DNA of 41,877 nucleotides, taken from JBBIJR01 sp037445875 (GTDB lineage Bacteria; CLD3; SB21). The notes under the pieces were generated by a model that saw only the letters and a program-made list of their open reading frames with translations, searched no databases and had not been told where the DNA came from. Position 1 is the stretch's first letter, and each line of letters begins with the position of its first letter. The stretch spans positions 1 through 41,877 of the forward strand of contig JBBIJR010000027.1 in NCBI GenBank assembly GCA_037445875.1, given 5' to 3'. Below, in pieces: positions 10,048 through 17,705 of this stretch. A program made the translations under genes and the position numbers.

Positions 10048-13000
10048 TTATCCGGCCACCGGTTGTTCCAGGTCCGGGTTGGGATTGCGCAGCCTCGCGA
10101 GATACGACGTGCGCGGCCGAACGTTCAATTCTGCAAGCAATTCGTAGTCCCGATTCGCCTGCTTGATCCGTGCCACACGGCTTTCCGGATCGTTGAGGTT
10201 GCCGAATACGATCGCCTGGGTCGGACACGTCTGCTGGCACGCCGTGACTACTTCGCCGTCCCGGATCTCGCGGCCTTCTTTCTTGGCTGCGATCCGCGCG
10301 CTGCTGATACGCTGAACGCAGTAGGTACACTTCTCCATCACGCCGCGCATCCGGACCGTTACGTCGGGGTTCCGAACCAGTTTCAGAATCTCCGGACTGT
10401 CCTCCTGCATGAAGCCGGAAGTGCCGGGATTGAATTCCAGAAAATTGAATCGCCGTACTTTGTACGGACAGTTGTTGGCGCAGTATCGCGTGCCCACGCA
10501 GCGGTTGTATACCATCACGTTGAGGCCCTCCTTGTCGTGCACGGTGGCCGCCACGGGACAGACCTGTTCGCACGGAGCGTTCTCGCAGTGCTGGCACGCG
10601 ACGGGCTGGAAGGCCACGTCCGGCTCGTCCACGGATCCCTTGTAGTAACGGTCCAGTCGAATCCAGTGCATCTCGCGGCCCATCAGCACCTGCTCTTTGC
10701 CCACGACCGGGATATTATTCTCGCTCTGGCAGGCGACCGTACACGCGTTGCAGCCGATGCAGGCATTGAGATCTATGCTCATGCCCCATTGATAACCCTT
10801 GTCGTACGCATGAGCGTCGTAGATGGAGACAGGCTTGCCGTCCTTGTCCTTGAGGCCTTTGAAGCCCGGCAACACGACGTCGTTGGAGGCGAAGTCCGGG
10901 TTCTTTCGGTATTGTTCGAGGGAAGCCTCGCGCAGGACCGTGGGCGCCCGTCGGGCGATCTCGTTGGAGGCGAGGGTTTCGGTTTCGAGGCCGCCGTGGT
11001 CCTGCACGCTGGCGATGGGATACGTCCGGTCCAGACGCGCTACCCGCAAACCGCCGTCGAAGTACGGCGCGGTGGACGTTCGCAGAGCGTACGTATTGAC
11101 ACCGACGCCATCGCCGATGCGCCCGGCCGCCCTTCGGCCGTACCCTAGCGCCACCGTGACCGTATAGTCGGCCTGTCCGGGCTGGATCCAGATCGGCATA
11201 TCGATCTCCCGGCCCTGGTACTGCAGTCGCAGCATTGGCTGGTGATTCTGGCCATCGCGCAGACCCTGGGAAAGTTTCAGCTCTTTCGCCGTCGTCGCGC
11301 TGATCAGGGCGACGTTGTCCCACGCGACCTTTGTGATCGGGTCCGGTAGTTCCTGCAGCCAGCCATTGTTCGCGTATCGTCCGTCGAACGTCGAGGCCGA
11401 CGGTCTAAACACGATTTCCATGTTGTCCAATCCCGGGAGCGACACGGCGGCCATGAGGGCTTTCAGGGCGCCGGCGATGGCGGCCCCGTTCACCTTCGGC
11501 GACACGGCGGGCAGGGCGCTGTCTGCAAGAAGTCCGTCGTGCAATACGCGGCGCCAGTCGTGCTCAAAGTTCGCTGCTTTCAAATACAACGACCAGGTCG
11601 CGCGAACGGACTCATACCCGCTGACTTCCGTTCCGGTCGTAAGCAGCGACAACAGTTCAATGGACGAATGCGCCCCGAAGAGCGGATCGACCATCGGCTG
11701 GACCACGCTCAACGTGCCGTCCGCCGCACGCACGTCACCCCAGCTTTCGAGAAAATGACTCTGCGGAACGTGCCAGAGGCAAAGCCGCGATGTTTCGTCC
11801 GCGTGCGTGGAAAAGTGGATGGCCGTTCGGACATTGGACAAGGCGGCTTCAAAATTGAGATCGGCCGGCGCGTCGTATGCCGGATTGCCGCCGAGGATTA
11901 CGAGCGACGTCACGTTGGCAGAATTCATGTCATTGACCAGGGCGGCCAGATCGGAACGGTTCGGCAGTGCGGCGTCCTTGATCTCGCGGTAGATAATCGT
12001 GGAACCTTCGTTCTGGAGGGCGCGGTTCATGGCATACACGAGTGCGTGCACCTCCGGGGGCTGTTGATAGCCGGCCACAATGATCCCCGCTCCGCGGGCG
12101 CGGACCAGATCCCTGGCCACGGCTTGTATCCACTCATGCTCCAGCGCAATACCGGAAGGCACATCTACTCCGGACATGCCTTCCACGACCGCACCTTCCG
12201 CTGTCAGTGCCCGGGCGACGGCCAGGGCCAGAGCGGCCACGTGGCTGCCCGGCAGCCTCAGCCGATGGTCCGCGGCGCTGCCCGTCACGGTGAACGTGCT
12301 CTCCGCAACGTAGAGGCGGTTCATGGAATCCTGCTCCGTCTTGATCCGCCGCCCGTCGGAGAACCCGCGCGCTGCTGAAATGCTGTCGGTGCCCGTGTAC
12401 AGGAAGTCCGATTCGAGGGACAAAATGACGTTCGCCCGGTCGTACCGGTAGACCGGCTGCAGGGTGGCTCCCGTGGCCAGCCGCAGCCCCTCATAAATAT
12501 TCTCGTCGCTTACCGGTTCGTACGTCGCCCATCTTGCGCGCGGAAAGGCCTTGAGGAACTCGGCCTTAAGCCGGGCGAGTGTCGGCGATACAAACGATCC
12601 GCTCAGCACCGCCAGTCCGGCGCCCTGGTCCTTGATGTACGCCGCATAGAGGTCCCGCCACGCAGAGACGAAGTCCGGCCAGGAGCTTTCTTTGCCCTCC
12701 TTGAGTACGGTCTTCGAACGGTCCGGGTCGTACAGGTCGAGGATCGAGGCCTGCATGAACGCGTGAGCGGCGCCGAGCGAGCCCGGGTGCCCGGGATGAC
12801 CGTCGACCTTGGTCGGACGTCCTTCGTGCGTTGTCACCACCAGCCCGTACGCGGTCGTCCCGAACGGCATGGCCGTCGCGAACCGCTGGGCCACGCCCGG
12901 AACGATTTCTTCCGGCTTCACGACGTACGGGATGATCTTCTCGACAGGCCGGCGGCATCCTGCCAGACCGGCAAAGGCAAGGGACGCGCCCATCAGTGAC

Positions 13001-13158
13001 AAGAAATTTCGGCGCGTAATCGGGTGGGTCATCTCCGACGCGTGCTCCGGAAACTCCCGCTGCACGATCGCCTGAAATTCCGGCGTGTCGGCCAGATGGT
13101 CGAGGCTGCGCCAGTATTTGTCGCCGGCCGATCCCTGATCGTGGTTCATCGATGACAT
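10048..13158 (-). CDS. actB: Alternative complex III iron-sulfur/molybdopterin-like subunit ActB
   Basis: A 1036-residue fusion. An N-terminal extension with YWRSLDHLADTPEF precedes a Tat signal (TRRNFLSLMG) that ends in a lipobox LAGC, so it is a Tat-exported lipoprotein of the TAT-variant molybdopterin oxidoreductase family. A large molybdopterin-like domain that carries no Mo cofactor in known ACIII follows, and then a ferredoxin-like domain. Its clusters are bound by CIGCNACTVAC, CQHCENAPCEQVC, CVGTRYCANNC and CTYC...CQQTC, consistent with three 4Fe-4S and one 3Fe-4S. The start at 13158 has AGAGGA nine bases upstream; ATG 13149 makes an ATGA overlap with actA and is an alternative. A longer frame to 13308 is actA sequence. 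Confidence 0.95.
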   Translation of the reverse strand: MSSMNHDQGSAGDKYWRSLDHLADTPEFQAIVQREFPEHASEMTHPITRRNFLSLMGASLAFAGLAGCRRPVEKIIPYVVKPEEIVPGVAQRFATAMPFGTTAYGLVVTTHEGRPTKVDGHPGHPGSLGAAHAFMQASILDLYDPDRSKTVLKEGKESSWPDFVSAWRDLYAAYIKDQGAGLAVLSGSFVSPTLARLKAEFLKAFPRARWATYEPVSDENIYEGLRLATGATLQPVYRYDRANVILSLESDFLYTGTDSISAARGFSDGRRIKTEQDSMNRLYVAESTFTVTGSAADHRLRLPGSHVAALALAVARALTAEGAVVEGMSGVDVPSGIALEHEWIQAVARDLVRARGAGIIVAGYQQPPEVHALVYAMNRALQNEGSTIIYREIKDAALPNRSDLAALVNDMNSANVTSLVILGGNPAYDAPADLNFEAALSNVRTAIHFSTHADETSRLCLWHVPQSHFLESWGDVRAADGTLSVVQPMVDPLFGAHSSIELLSLLTTGTEVSGYESVRATWSLYLKAANFEHDWRRVLHDGLLADSALPAVSPKVNGAAIAGALKALMAAVSLPGLDNMEIVFRPSASTFDGRYANNGWLQELPDPITKVAWDNVALISATTAKELKLSQGLRDGQNHQPMLRLQYQGREIDMPIWIQPGQADYTVTVALGYGRRAAGRIGDGVGVNTYALRTSTAPYFDGGLRVARLDRTYPIASVQDHGGLETETLASNEIARRAPTVLREASLEQYRKNPDFASNDVVLPGFKGLKDKDGKPVSIYDAHAYDKGYQWGMSIDLNACIGCNACTVACQSENNIPVVGKEQVLMGREMHWIRLDRYYKGSVDEPDVAFQPVACQHCENAPCEQVCPVAATVHDKEGLNVMVYNRCVGTRYCANNCPYKVRRFNFLEFNPGTSGFMQEDSPEILKLVRNPDVTVRMRGVMEKCTYCVQRISSARIAAKKEGREIRDGEVVTACQQTCPTQAIVFGNLNDPESRVARIKQANRDYELLAELNVRPRTSYLARLRNPNPDLEQPVAG

Positions 13159-13793
13159 GCTGTACAATCCTCTGATGGGGCTATTCTTCTCTCTTCTTTG
13201 ATGCGCGCCGCGAAGGCCAATTGTTCCTTGGGCGGCTGCCAGTTCATTTTCGTGATTTCGCTTGCCGGACGGAGGTGATGATCCGGGTTCCGGTGACAGT
13301 CGAGGCACCAGCCCATGCTCAAGGGCTGCATCTGCTGGACCTCCTCCATTTCGGCGATGTTGCCGTGGCAGGATTCGCAGCCCACGCCGGCATTCAAATG
13401 GATGCTATGGTTGAAGTACGCATAGTCGGGGGTCTTGTGTACACGGACCCACGGAATAGGCTGGCCGGTGGCCCAGCTTTCGCGCACCGGCAGCAGCTTC
13501 TCACTCTGCGTAAGGATCAGATTGTGGCAGTTCATGCAGGTCGCCGTCGGGGGAACCATCGCCACGGGGGAGACTTCCGCGCCTACGTGGCAGTACCGGC
13601 AGTCGATGCCCAGATCGCCTGCGTGCAGCTTGTGGCTGTACGGCACCGGCTGTTTCGGCCGGTATCCAACGTCGGTGAACATGGGAGAGCCATAGTACCA
13701 GAAGAAACCCGTGAGCGCCGCGCCCAACAGCAGGACGCCGGCCGCCACCAGAGGCGGGACCCGGTTGCTCCACTTCGGAAAAATCTGAGCCAC
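13146..13793 (-). CDS. actA: Alternative complex III pentahaem cytochrome c ActA
   Basis: A membrane-anchored multihaem cytochrome, 215 residues from the preferred start. One helix (about residues 14-33) is followed by five CxxCH sites: CRYCH, CMNCH, CESCH, CLDCH and CTACH. Five haems match Rhodothermus ActA. The frame opens at TTG 13799, but that codon is only one base from the AAGGAG ribosome site at 13801-13806; GTG at 13793 has seven-base spacing and is preferred. This is the first gene of the act operon. It would accept electrons from ActB and pass them to ActE or the oxidase. Confidence 0.94.
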   Translation of the reverse strand: MAQIFPKWSNRVPPLVAAGVLLLGAALTGFFWYYGSPMFTDVGYRPKQPVPYSHKLHAGDLGIDCRYCHVGAEVSPVAMVPPTATCMNCHNLILTQSEKLLPVRESWATGQPIPWVRVHKTPDYAYFNHSIHLNAGVGCESCHGNIAEMEEVQQMQPLSMGWCLDCHRNPDHHLRPASEITKMNWQPPKEQLAFAARIKEERRIAPSEDCTACHR

Positions 13794-13977
13794 ACCCAAT
13801 CTCCTTTAGCTGGACAAAGTTACATCTTTCACAAGCCGGGACACGCTCCACGGTCACACAAATTCACCCATCGGGCAATACTATGGCTCATGGAACAACA
13901 AACGATGTGTCGATCACTGAAGTGCCGGCGCCCTTCGAGGTGCTGCGGTCGGTAAGCAAGAGCGCCAAACGGCGAAA

Positions 13978-14006
13978 AATATAAAAGCCGACCTCCTTAC
14001 ATGCAA
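13978..14006 (-). promoter_or_regulatory. Candidate act operon promoter
   Basis: On the minus strand a -35 TTGCAT (14001-14006) and a -10 TATATT (13978-13983) are separated by exactly 17 bases, between ctaB and actA. Transcription would start near 13971, leaving a leader of about 175 bases before actA. The leader begins with a small CGCC-gttt-GGCG hairpin. This is prediction from consensus only. Confidence 0.45.
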
Positions 14007-14048
14007 GAAAAAACTCTCTATGGTTCAGAAATCCGGCGGCGCGAGGCA

Positions 14049-14927
14049 TCATCCGATCACCGGAACGAAGAGGTAGCGGTCGACGATCATGGACAGGAAG
14101 AGGGCAAACAGATACAGGATGGAAAAGCCGAAGAGTGCGCGGACCCGCCTCTCGGTCGGGTCGTGCAGGGCGGCGTGAGTTTTTCGCAGGAACAAATAAC
14201 CGAGGATGCCGGCAGCCGCGAAGTACAGGAGTCCGGCGCCGAAGAACACGAGCACGAGACTCAGGGTCACAAGGGCGATGGCGTACGCCCGCATTTGCCG
14301 AAGCGTGCGATCGTCGCCCTGCACTACGGGCATCATGGGGAGTCGCGCCTTGACGTAATCGTCCTTGCAATAGAGCGCAAGCGCCCAGAAATGGGGCGGC
14401 GTCCACAAGAACACGATACCAAACATGATCCACGGCGCCACGGCCATCGAGCCCGTCGCGGCCGTCCATGCTCCGACCGGCGCCATCGCACCGGCGGCCC
14501 CTCCTATCACTATATTGTGCGGAGTCGTGGGTTTGAGATACAGTGTGTAGAAAAGACTGTAAAAGAGGATCGTGGCCAGAGAGAGGACAGCCGTGAGCAG
14601 ATTGAACACCCACGCAAACAGCACCACTCCTATCGCACCGATCGCGACGGAAAAGACCAGCGCATGCAACGGGGTCAGTTCCCCCATCGGCAGCGGCCGC
14701 CGTTCCCGCGTGCGCGCCATCCTCCCGTCGATGTCCCTCTCGAAGAACTGATTGAGCGCGTTGGCGCAGCCGCCGGTGAGGTACAGTCCCACGAGGACGG
14801 CCGCAAACTTCGCCGGTTCCTGCACGAGGCTCCCTTCGACCAGTAACGCGGTTGCCCCGGTGAACAGCACCAACAGCATGATCGTCGGCTTGGTGAGTTT
14901 CACGTAGGCTGTCAACACGGCCTTCAT
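14049..14927 (-). CDS. ctaB: Protoheme IX farnesyltransferase (haem O synthase)
   Basis: A UbiA-superfamily prenyltransferase of 292 residues with about nine helices. It adds a farnesyl group to haem b to make haem O, the precursor of haem A for the oxidase encoded downstream. The first Asp-rich motif is NQFFERDIDGRMARTRERRP, where the usual NxxxDxxxD is seen as N..FERDIDGRM, and the second is the loop with CKDDYVKARLPMMPV. The gene precedes the act operon on the same strand, with a 250-base gap that holds a candidate promoter. No ctaA is in the window, so haem A synthase must be elsewhere. Confidence 0.94.
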   Translation of the reverse strand: MKAVLTAYVKLTKPTIMLLVLFTGATALLVEGSLVQEPAKFAAVLVGLYLTGGCANALNQFFERDIDGRMARTRERRPLPMGELTPLHALVFSVAIGAIGVVLFAWVFNLLTAVLSLATILFYSLFYTLYLKPTTPHNIVIGGAAGAMAPVGAWTAATGSMAVAPWIMFGIVFLWTPPHFWALALYCKDDYVKARLPMMPVVQGDDRTLRQMRAYAIALVTLSLVLVFFGAGLLYFAAAGILGYLFLRKTHAALHDPTERRVRALFGFSILYLFALFLSMIVDRYLFVPVIG

Positions 14928-15113
14928 TGGCTATCCACTTTCACACGAGCATTCGGGCAACGCGTCATGCCGCACACCCGGACGCTGCCGGCAATTCGGA
15001 TATTAAGATAGTTCTAATGCAATCAATAACTTGAATCTCAGGCGGGCCAATCTATCAAATGAGCCCCTGAGATGCAAACAGAATCTTCCTTGCCTGTGGG
15101 TTCGCTTATTCTT

Positions 15114-15142
15114 TTGACACTGTTCTCCCGCATGAGTACATT
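15114..15142 (+). promoter_or_regulatory. Near-consensus sigma70-type promoter for the repeat protein
   Basis: A perfect -35 TTGACA (15114-15119), a 17-base spacer and a -10 TACATT (15137-15142) lie 30-odd bases before an excellent ribosome site AGGAGG (15166-15171), itself seven bases from the ATG at 15179. This is one of the strongest expression signals in the window and suggests abundant product. Confidence 0.6.
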
Positions 15143-15178
15143 CGCCGGAACCCATCCATCCTAAGAGGAGGACTTGTC

Positions 15179-15982
15179 ATGAAAACTCCAACCAGAACGT
15201 GTTCGCTGCTGCTGCCACTCGCGTTTGCGGTCTCCTCCGTCTTCGCGGGACCGGGCGACTGGCGGCAGGTCGGAAAGCCCGGCGCCTGGGCGCTCACGAT
15301 CGCCGGAGCAACGTTGGGGGGAAATCTCTACACGGTGGAAAGCAGCGGCGCTCTGTACGTTACCTCGCCGGCCACGGGCCAGTGGCGTCAGATCGGCAAG
15401 AACGAATTCGGCAACACGATGTTCATGTTCGCCGGAGCGTCCTATCTTTACACGATCGAGACCGACGGATCCCTGTACGAAGTTCATCCGAATGACGGCA
15501 CGTGGCGGCGGCTCGGCAAGGCGGGCGAGTGGAAGCTCACCATCGCGGGAACCGTGATCGGCGATCGCCTGTATACGGTGGAGAACACCGGCAATCTGTA
15601 CGAGACCGACCTGTCGAGCGGCGTGTGGCGCCAGATCGGCAAGGCGGAATTCGCCGCCACACGGTTCATGACCGCCATCGGCGGAATGCTCTACACGATC
15701 GAAACGTCCGGGTCGCTGTATCGCGTCAATCCGTCCAACGGTTCATGGGTCCAGGTCGGCAAGAGCGGGGCCTGGGTCAAGACGATCGCGGCCGTCGGCG
15801 GGCCGGCCCGGCTGTACACCGTGGAGTCGGACGGCGTGCTCTACGAAACCGACCCCGCCAACGGCGTCTGGAACATGATGGGTAAGCCGGAATTCGTCAA
15901 CACGCGGTTCATGTTCTGCATCGGCGACCTCCTCTATACGATCGAGAAGGACGGAAGCCTCTACGAGGTCAAGACGCGGTAG
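15179..15982 (+). CDS. Secreted six-repeat propeller-like protein, function unknown
   Basis: A 267-residue protein with a Sec signal peptide (hydrophobic LLLPLAFAVSSVFA, likely cut after VFA). The rest is six tandem repeats of about 40 residues, each shaped W-x-x-(V/I/L/M)-G-K ... LYT(V/I)E-x-x-G-x-LY. They alternate: repeats 1, 3 and 5 carry (A/E)W-x-x-TIA with TVE, and repeats 2, 4 and 6 carry EF-x-x-T-x-FM with TIE. This resembles tectonin-like or other lectin-type beta-propeller blades, but no enzymatic motif or Cys pair is visible. It stands alone between ctaB and efp with its own strong promoter. A carbohydrate- or surface-binding role is a guess. Confidence 0.8.
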   Translation: MKTPTRTCSLLLPLAFAVSSVFAGPGDWRQVGKPGAWALTIAGATLGGNLYTVESSGALYVTSPATGQWRQIGKNEFGNTMFMFAGASYLYTIETDGSLYEVHPNDGTWRRLGKAGEWKLTIAGTVIGDRLYTVENTGNLYETDLSSGVWRQIGKAEFAATRFMTAIGGMLYTIETSGSLYRVNPSNGSWVQVGKSGAWVKTIAAVGGPARLYTVESDGVLYETDPANGVWNMMGKPEFVNTRFMFCIGDLLYTIEKDGSLYEVKTR

Positions 15983-16463
15983 GCGGGACGTTACGGGCGT
16001 CGGTGAAGCTCCATGTAAGGAAAAGAAACCTCGCGCCGTAACCTGATTCCGTGCTCGCGCTTGCCCCCATGATGAACCGTTCTGATTCATCTTGGTATCA
16101 ATATAACACTCACGAACACGCGTGCGAAAACATCCTGAGCATACGTCGGGCAACCTTGAAAAGTGTCGGCATTGCCACGAGTTTTAGCTTGTGGAGATCA
16201 TTGGTGAAAGAGGTAATGTTGGTTTTTACCGAACCATCCGGGGCTGAAGGCCTCAGTCATTCTTTTCCGCCTTTCATGTCTCACACAAATCGCAACGATC
16301 CTTACCCTTGCCACGAGCTTGGAAAGGGGAGCGTGAGAGGTGCGTTCGCCTGCACCGATCTCTTAGCAAGGAAGGGAACAGGGTAAGGTTCGAGATTGTG
16401 ACGCCTTCCGCCCAAATTCATCGCCCCGTTTTCGGGGCTTGCTCCATCGCGGCAGAGCTACCC
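15983..16463 (+). other. Long non-coding gap upstream of efp
   Basis: About 480 bases with no supported gene. Open frames here lack ribosome sites and protein-like composition. Two hairpins stand out. One at 16335-16362 has nested stems GAGA/TCTC and GGTGC/GCACC. The other at 16423-16438 is a perfect GCCCCG-tttt-CGGGGC, not followed by a T-run. They could be a weak terminator or a small structured RNA; no known RNA family was recognised. Confidence 0.4.
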
Positions 16464-16492
16464 TTGACTTTAAAGGCAGGAATCTATACTTT
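16464..16492 (+). promoter_or_regulatory. Candidate efp promoter
   Basis: TTGACT (16464-16469) is followed 17 bases later by TACTTT (16487-16492), which overlaps TATACT two bases earlier. It lies about 75 bases before the efp ATG, whose ribosome site AAAGGA is at about 16548. The match is good; the exact -10 register is uncertain. Confidence 0.5.
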
Positions 16493-16565
16493 CCACAGCG
16501 TTTTTCATCAATTCGCTCCGTTTTTCTTCCATTTTCATGCAGTTTAGAAAGGATTTTGATCGCTG

Positions 16566-17129
16566 ATGGCGGGTTTAGGTGATTTTAGGACGGGCATGAC
16601 CATATTGATGGACGGCAATTTGTACCTCGTGACGGAATTTGCCCATCGCAACCCAGGAAACTGGCGCGCGTTCGTCGTAGCCAAACTGAAGAACGTGAAG
16701 ACCGGACGCGTGATCGAAAAGACATTCCGTTCGCACGACAAGCTCGAAGAGGTTCGCACGGACAGCAAGGAAATGCAGTTCCTCTACTCCGACGGCGACA
16801 TGATGCATTTCATGGACAACACGACGTTCGAGCAGGTGGGAATTCCAAGCGAGACCATCGGGGAGGCGGCCCACTATCTCAAGGAAGGCGTCACGCCCAA
16901 GATCCTCTTTTACCAGGGCAACGCCGTCAACATCGAAATGCCGATCACGGTCGAATTGAAAGTGGCCGCCACGATGCCCGGCATTCGCGGCGATACGGTC
17001 ACGGGCGGGACCAAGCCGGCGGAGCTGGAGACCGGGTTCACCGTCAACGTGCCGCTTTTCATCAACGAAGGCGATATGGTCAAAGTAGACACGCGCACCG
17101 GCGAGTATCTCGAGCGCGTCAACAAGTAA
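16566..17129 (+). CDS. efp: Translation elongation factor P, Asn-tip variant
   Basis: EF-P binds ribosomes stalled at polyproline and helps peptide-bond formation. The length (187 residues) and three-domain KOW/OB layout are normal, with the C-terminal signature GDMVKVDTRTGEYLERV. The domain I tip reads NPGNWRAFV, so the position of the modified Lys34 in Escherichia coli EF-P (PGKGQAF) is Asn32 here, with Arg34 two places on. I recall a similar PGN-R tip in Chlorobi EF-P. Beta-lysylation at that site is therefore impossible. No epmA, epmB or earP gene is nearby. accB follows 29 bases downstream, the common efp-accB pairing. Confidence 0.96.
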   Translation: MAGLGDFRTGMTILMDGNLYLVTEFAHRNPGNWRAFVVAKLKNVKTGRVIEKTFRSHDKLEEVRTDSKEMQFLYSDGDMMHFMDNTTFEQVGIPSETIGEAAHYLKEGVTPKILFYQGNAVNIEMPITVELKVAATMPGIRGDTVTGGTKPAELETGFTVNVPLFINEGDMVKVDTRTGEYLERVNK

Positions 17130-17158
17130 TCGTCTGAGCACCAACAGGAGTGCCGTTC

Positions 17159-17689
17159 ATGGACCTTAACGAACTCAAGAAGCTGATCAAGATCGTGGAC
17201 GAGTCCAACGTCAGCGAAGTCGAGATCGAACAGGACCAGACTAAATCGAGGGGCAAACTCCGCATCCGGATCAGCAAGATCAACGGCCTCGCCGCGATGA
17301 CGATGGTTCCGCAGAACCAGCCGCCGGTGTTCCTCCAGACGCCTCCCGCCCTGCAGCAGGCGCCGCCGCCGCAGGTCCAGTTCGAGAGCCAGGAGACCAT
17401 CGAGCGCTCCCACGCCGAACGTCCGCTCGACGTCGTAGACAAGGGTAATTTCGTCGAGGTCAAGTCCCCCATCGTGGGCACCTTTTATCGTTCTCCCGCT
17501 CCGGACGCCGATCCGTACGTCCAGGTCGGCACCGCCATCAAACCCGGCCAGACGCTCTGCATCATCGAGGCGATGAAGATCATGAACGAGATCGAGTCGG
17601 AAGTCGGCGGCAAGATCGCGAAGATACTCGTCGAGAGCGGCCAGCCGGTCGAATACAATCAAACCCTCTTTCTGATCGATAAAGGCTAA
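17159..17689 (+). CDS. accB: Biotin carboxyl carrier protein of acetyl-CoA carboxylase
   Basis: AccB carries biotin between the carboxylase and transferase steps of malonyl-CoA synthesis. From the ATG at 17159 (AGGAG eight bases upstream) it is 176 residues; a GTG at 17150 is in frame but sits inside the ribosome site. Residues 1-45 form the N-terminal acidic helix region, followed by a Pro/Gln-rich linker. The C-terminal biotinyl domain has VKSPIVGTFYRSPAPDA and the biotinylation site EAMKIMNE, with Lys140 as acceptor. accC normally follows accB but here a histidine kinase does. Confidence 0.96.
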   Translation: MDLNELKKLIKIVDESNVSEVEIEQDQTKSRGKLRIRISKINGLAAMTMVPQNQPPVFLQTPPALQQAPPPQVQFESQETIERSHAERPLDVVDKGNFVEVKSPIVGTFYRSPAPDADPYVQVGTAIKPGQTLCIIEAMKIMNEIESEVGGKIAKILVESGQPVEYNQTLFLIDKG

Positions 17690-17705
17690 CGGTCCCCCGC
17701 CCGGC

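Noticed and set aside
13888..14613. 241-codon frame on the minus strand over the end of ctaB
   Set aside because: It overlaps ctaB in another frame, and its non-overlapping end covers the act promoter and leader.
16051..16386. 111-codon frame in the gap before efp
   Set aside because: No ribosome site, no domain and non-protein-like composition.
16380..16410. GGTTCGA resembling a tRNA T-loop
   Set aside because: The flanking bases do not form a T-stem or acceptor stem; no tRNA is present.
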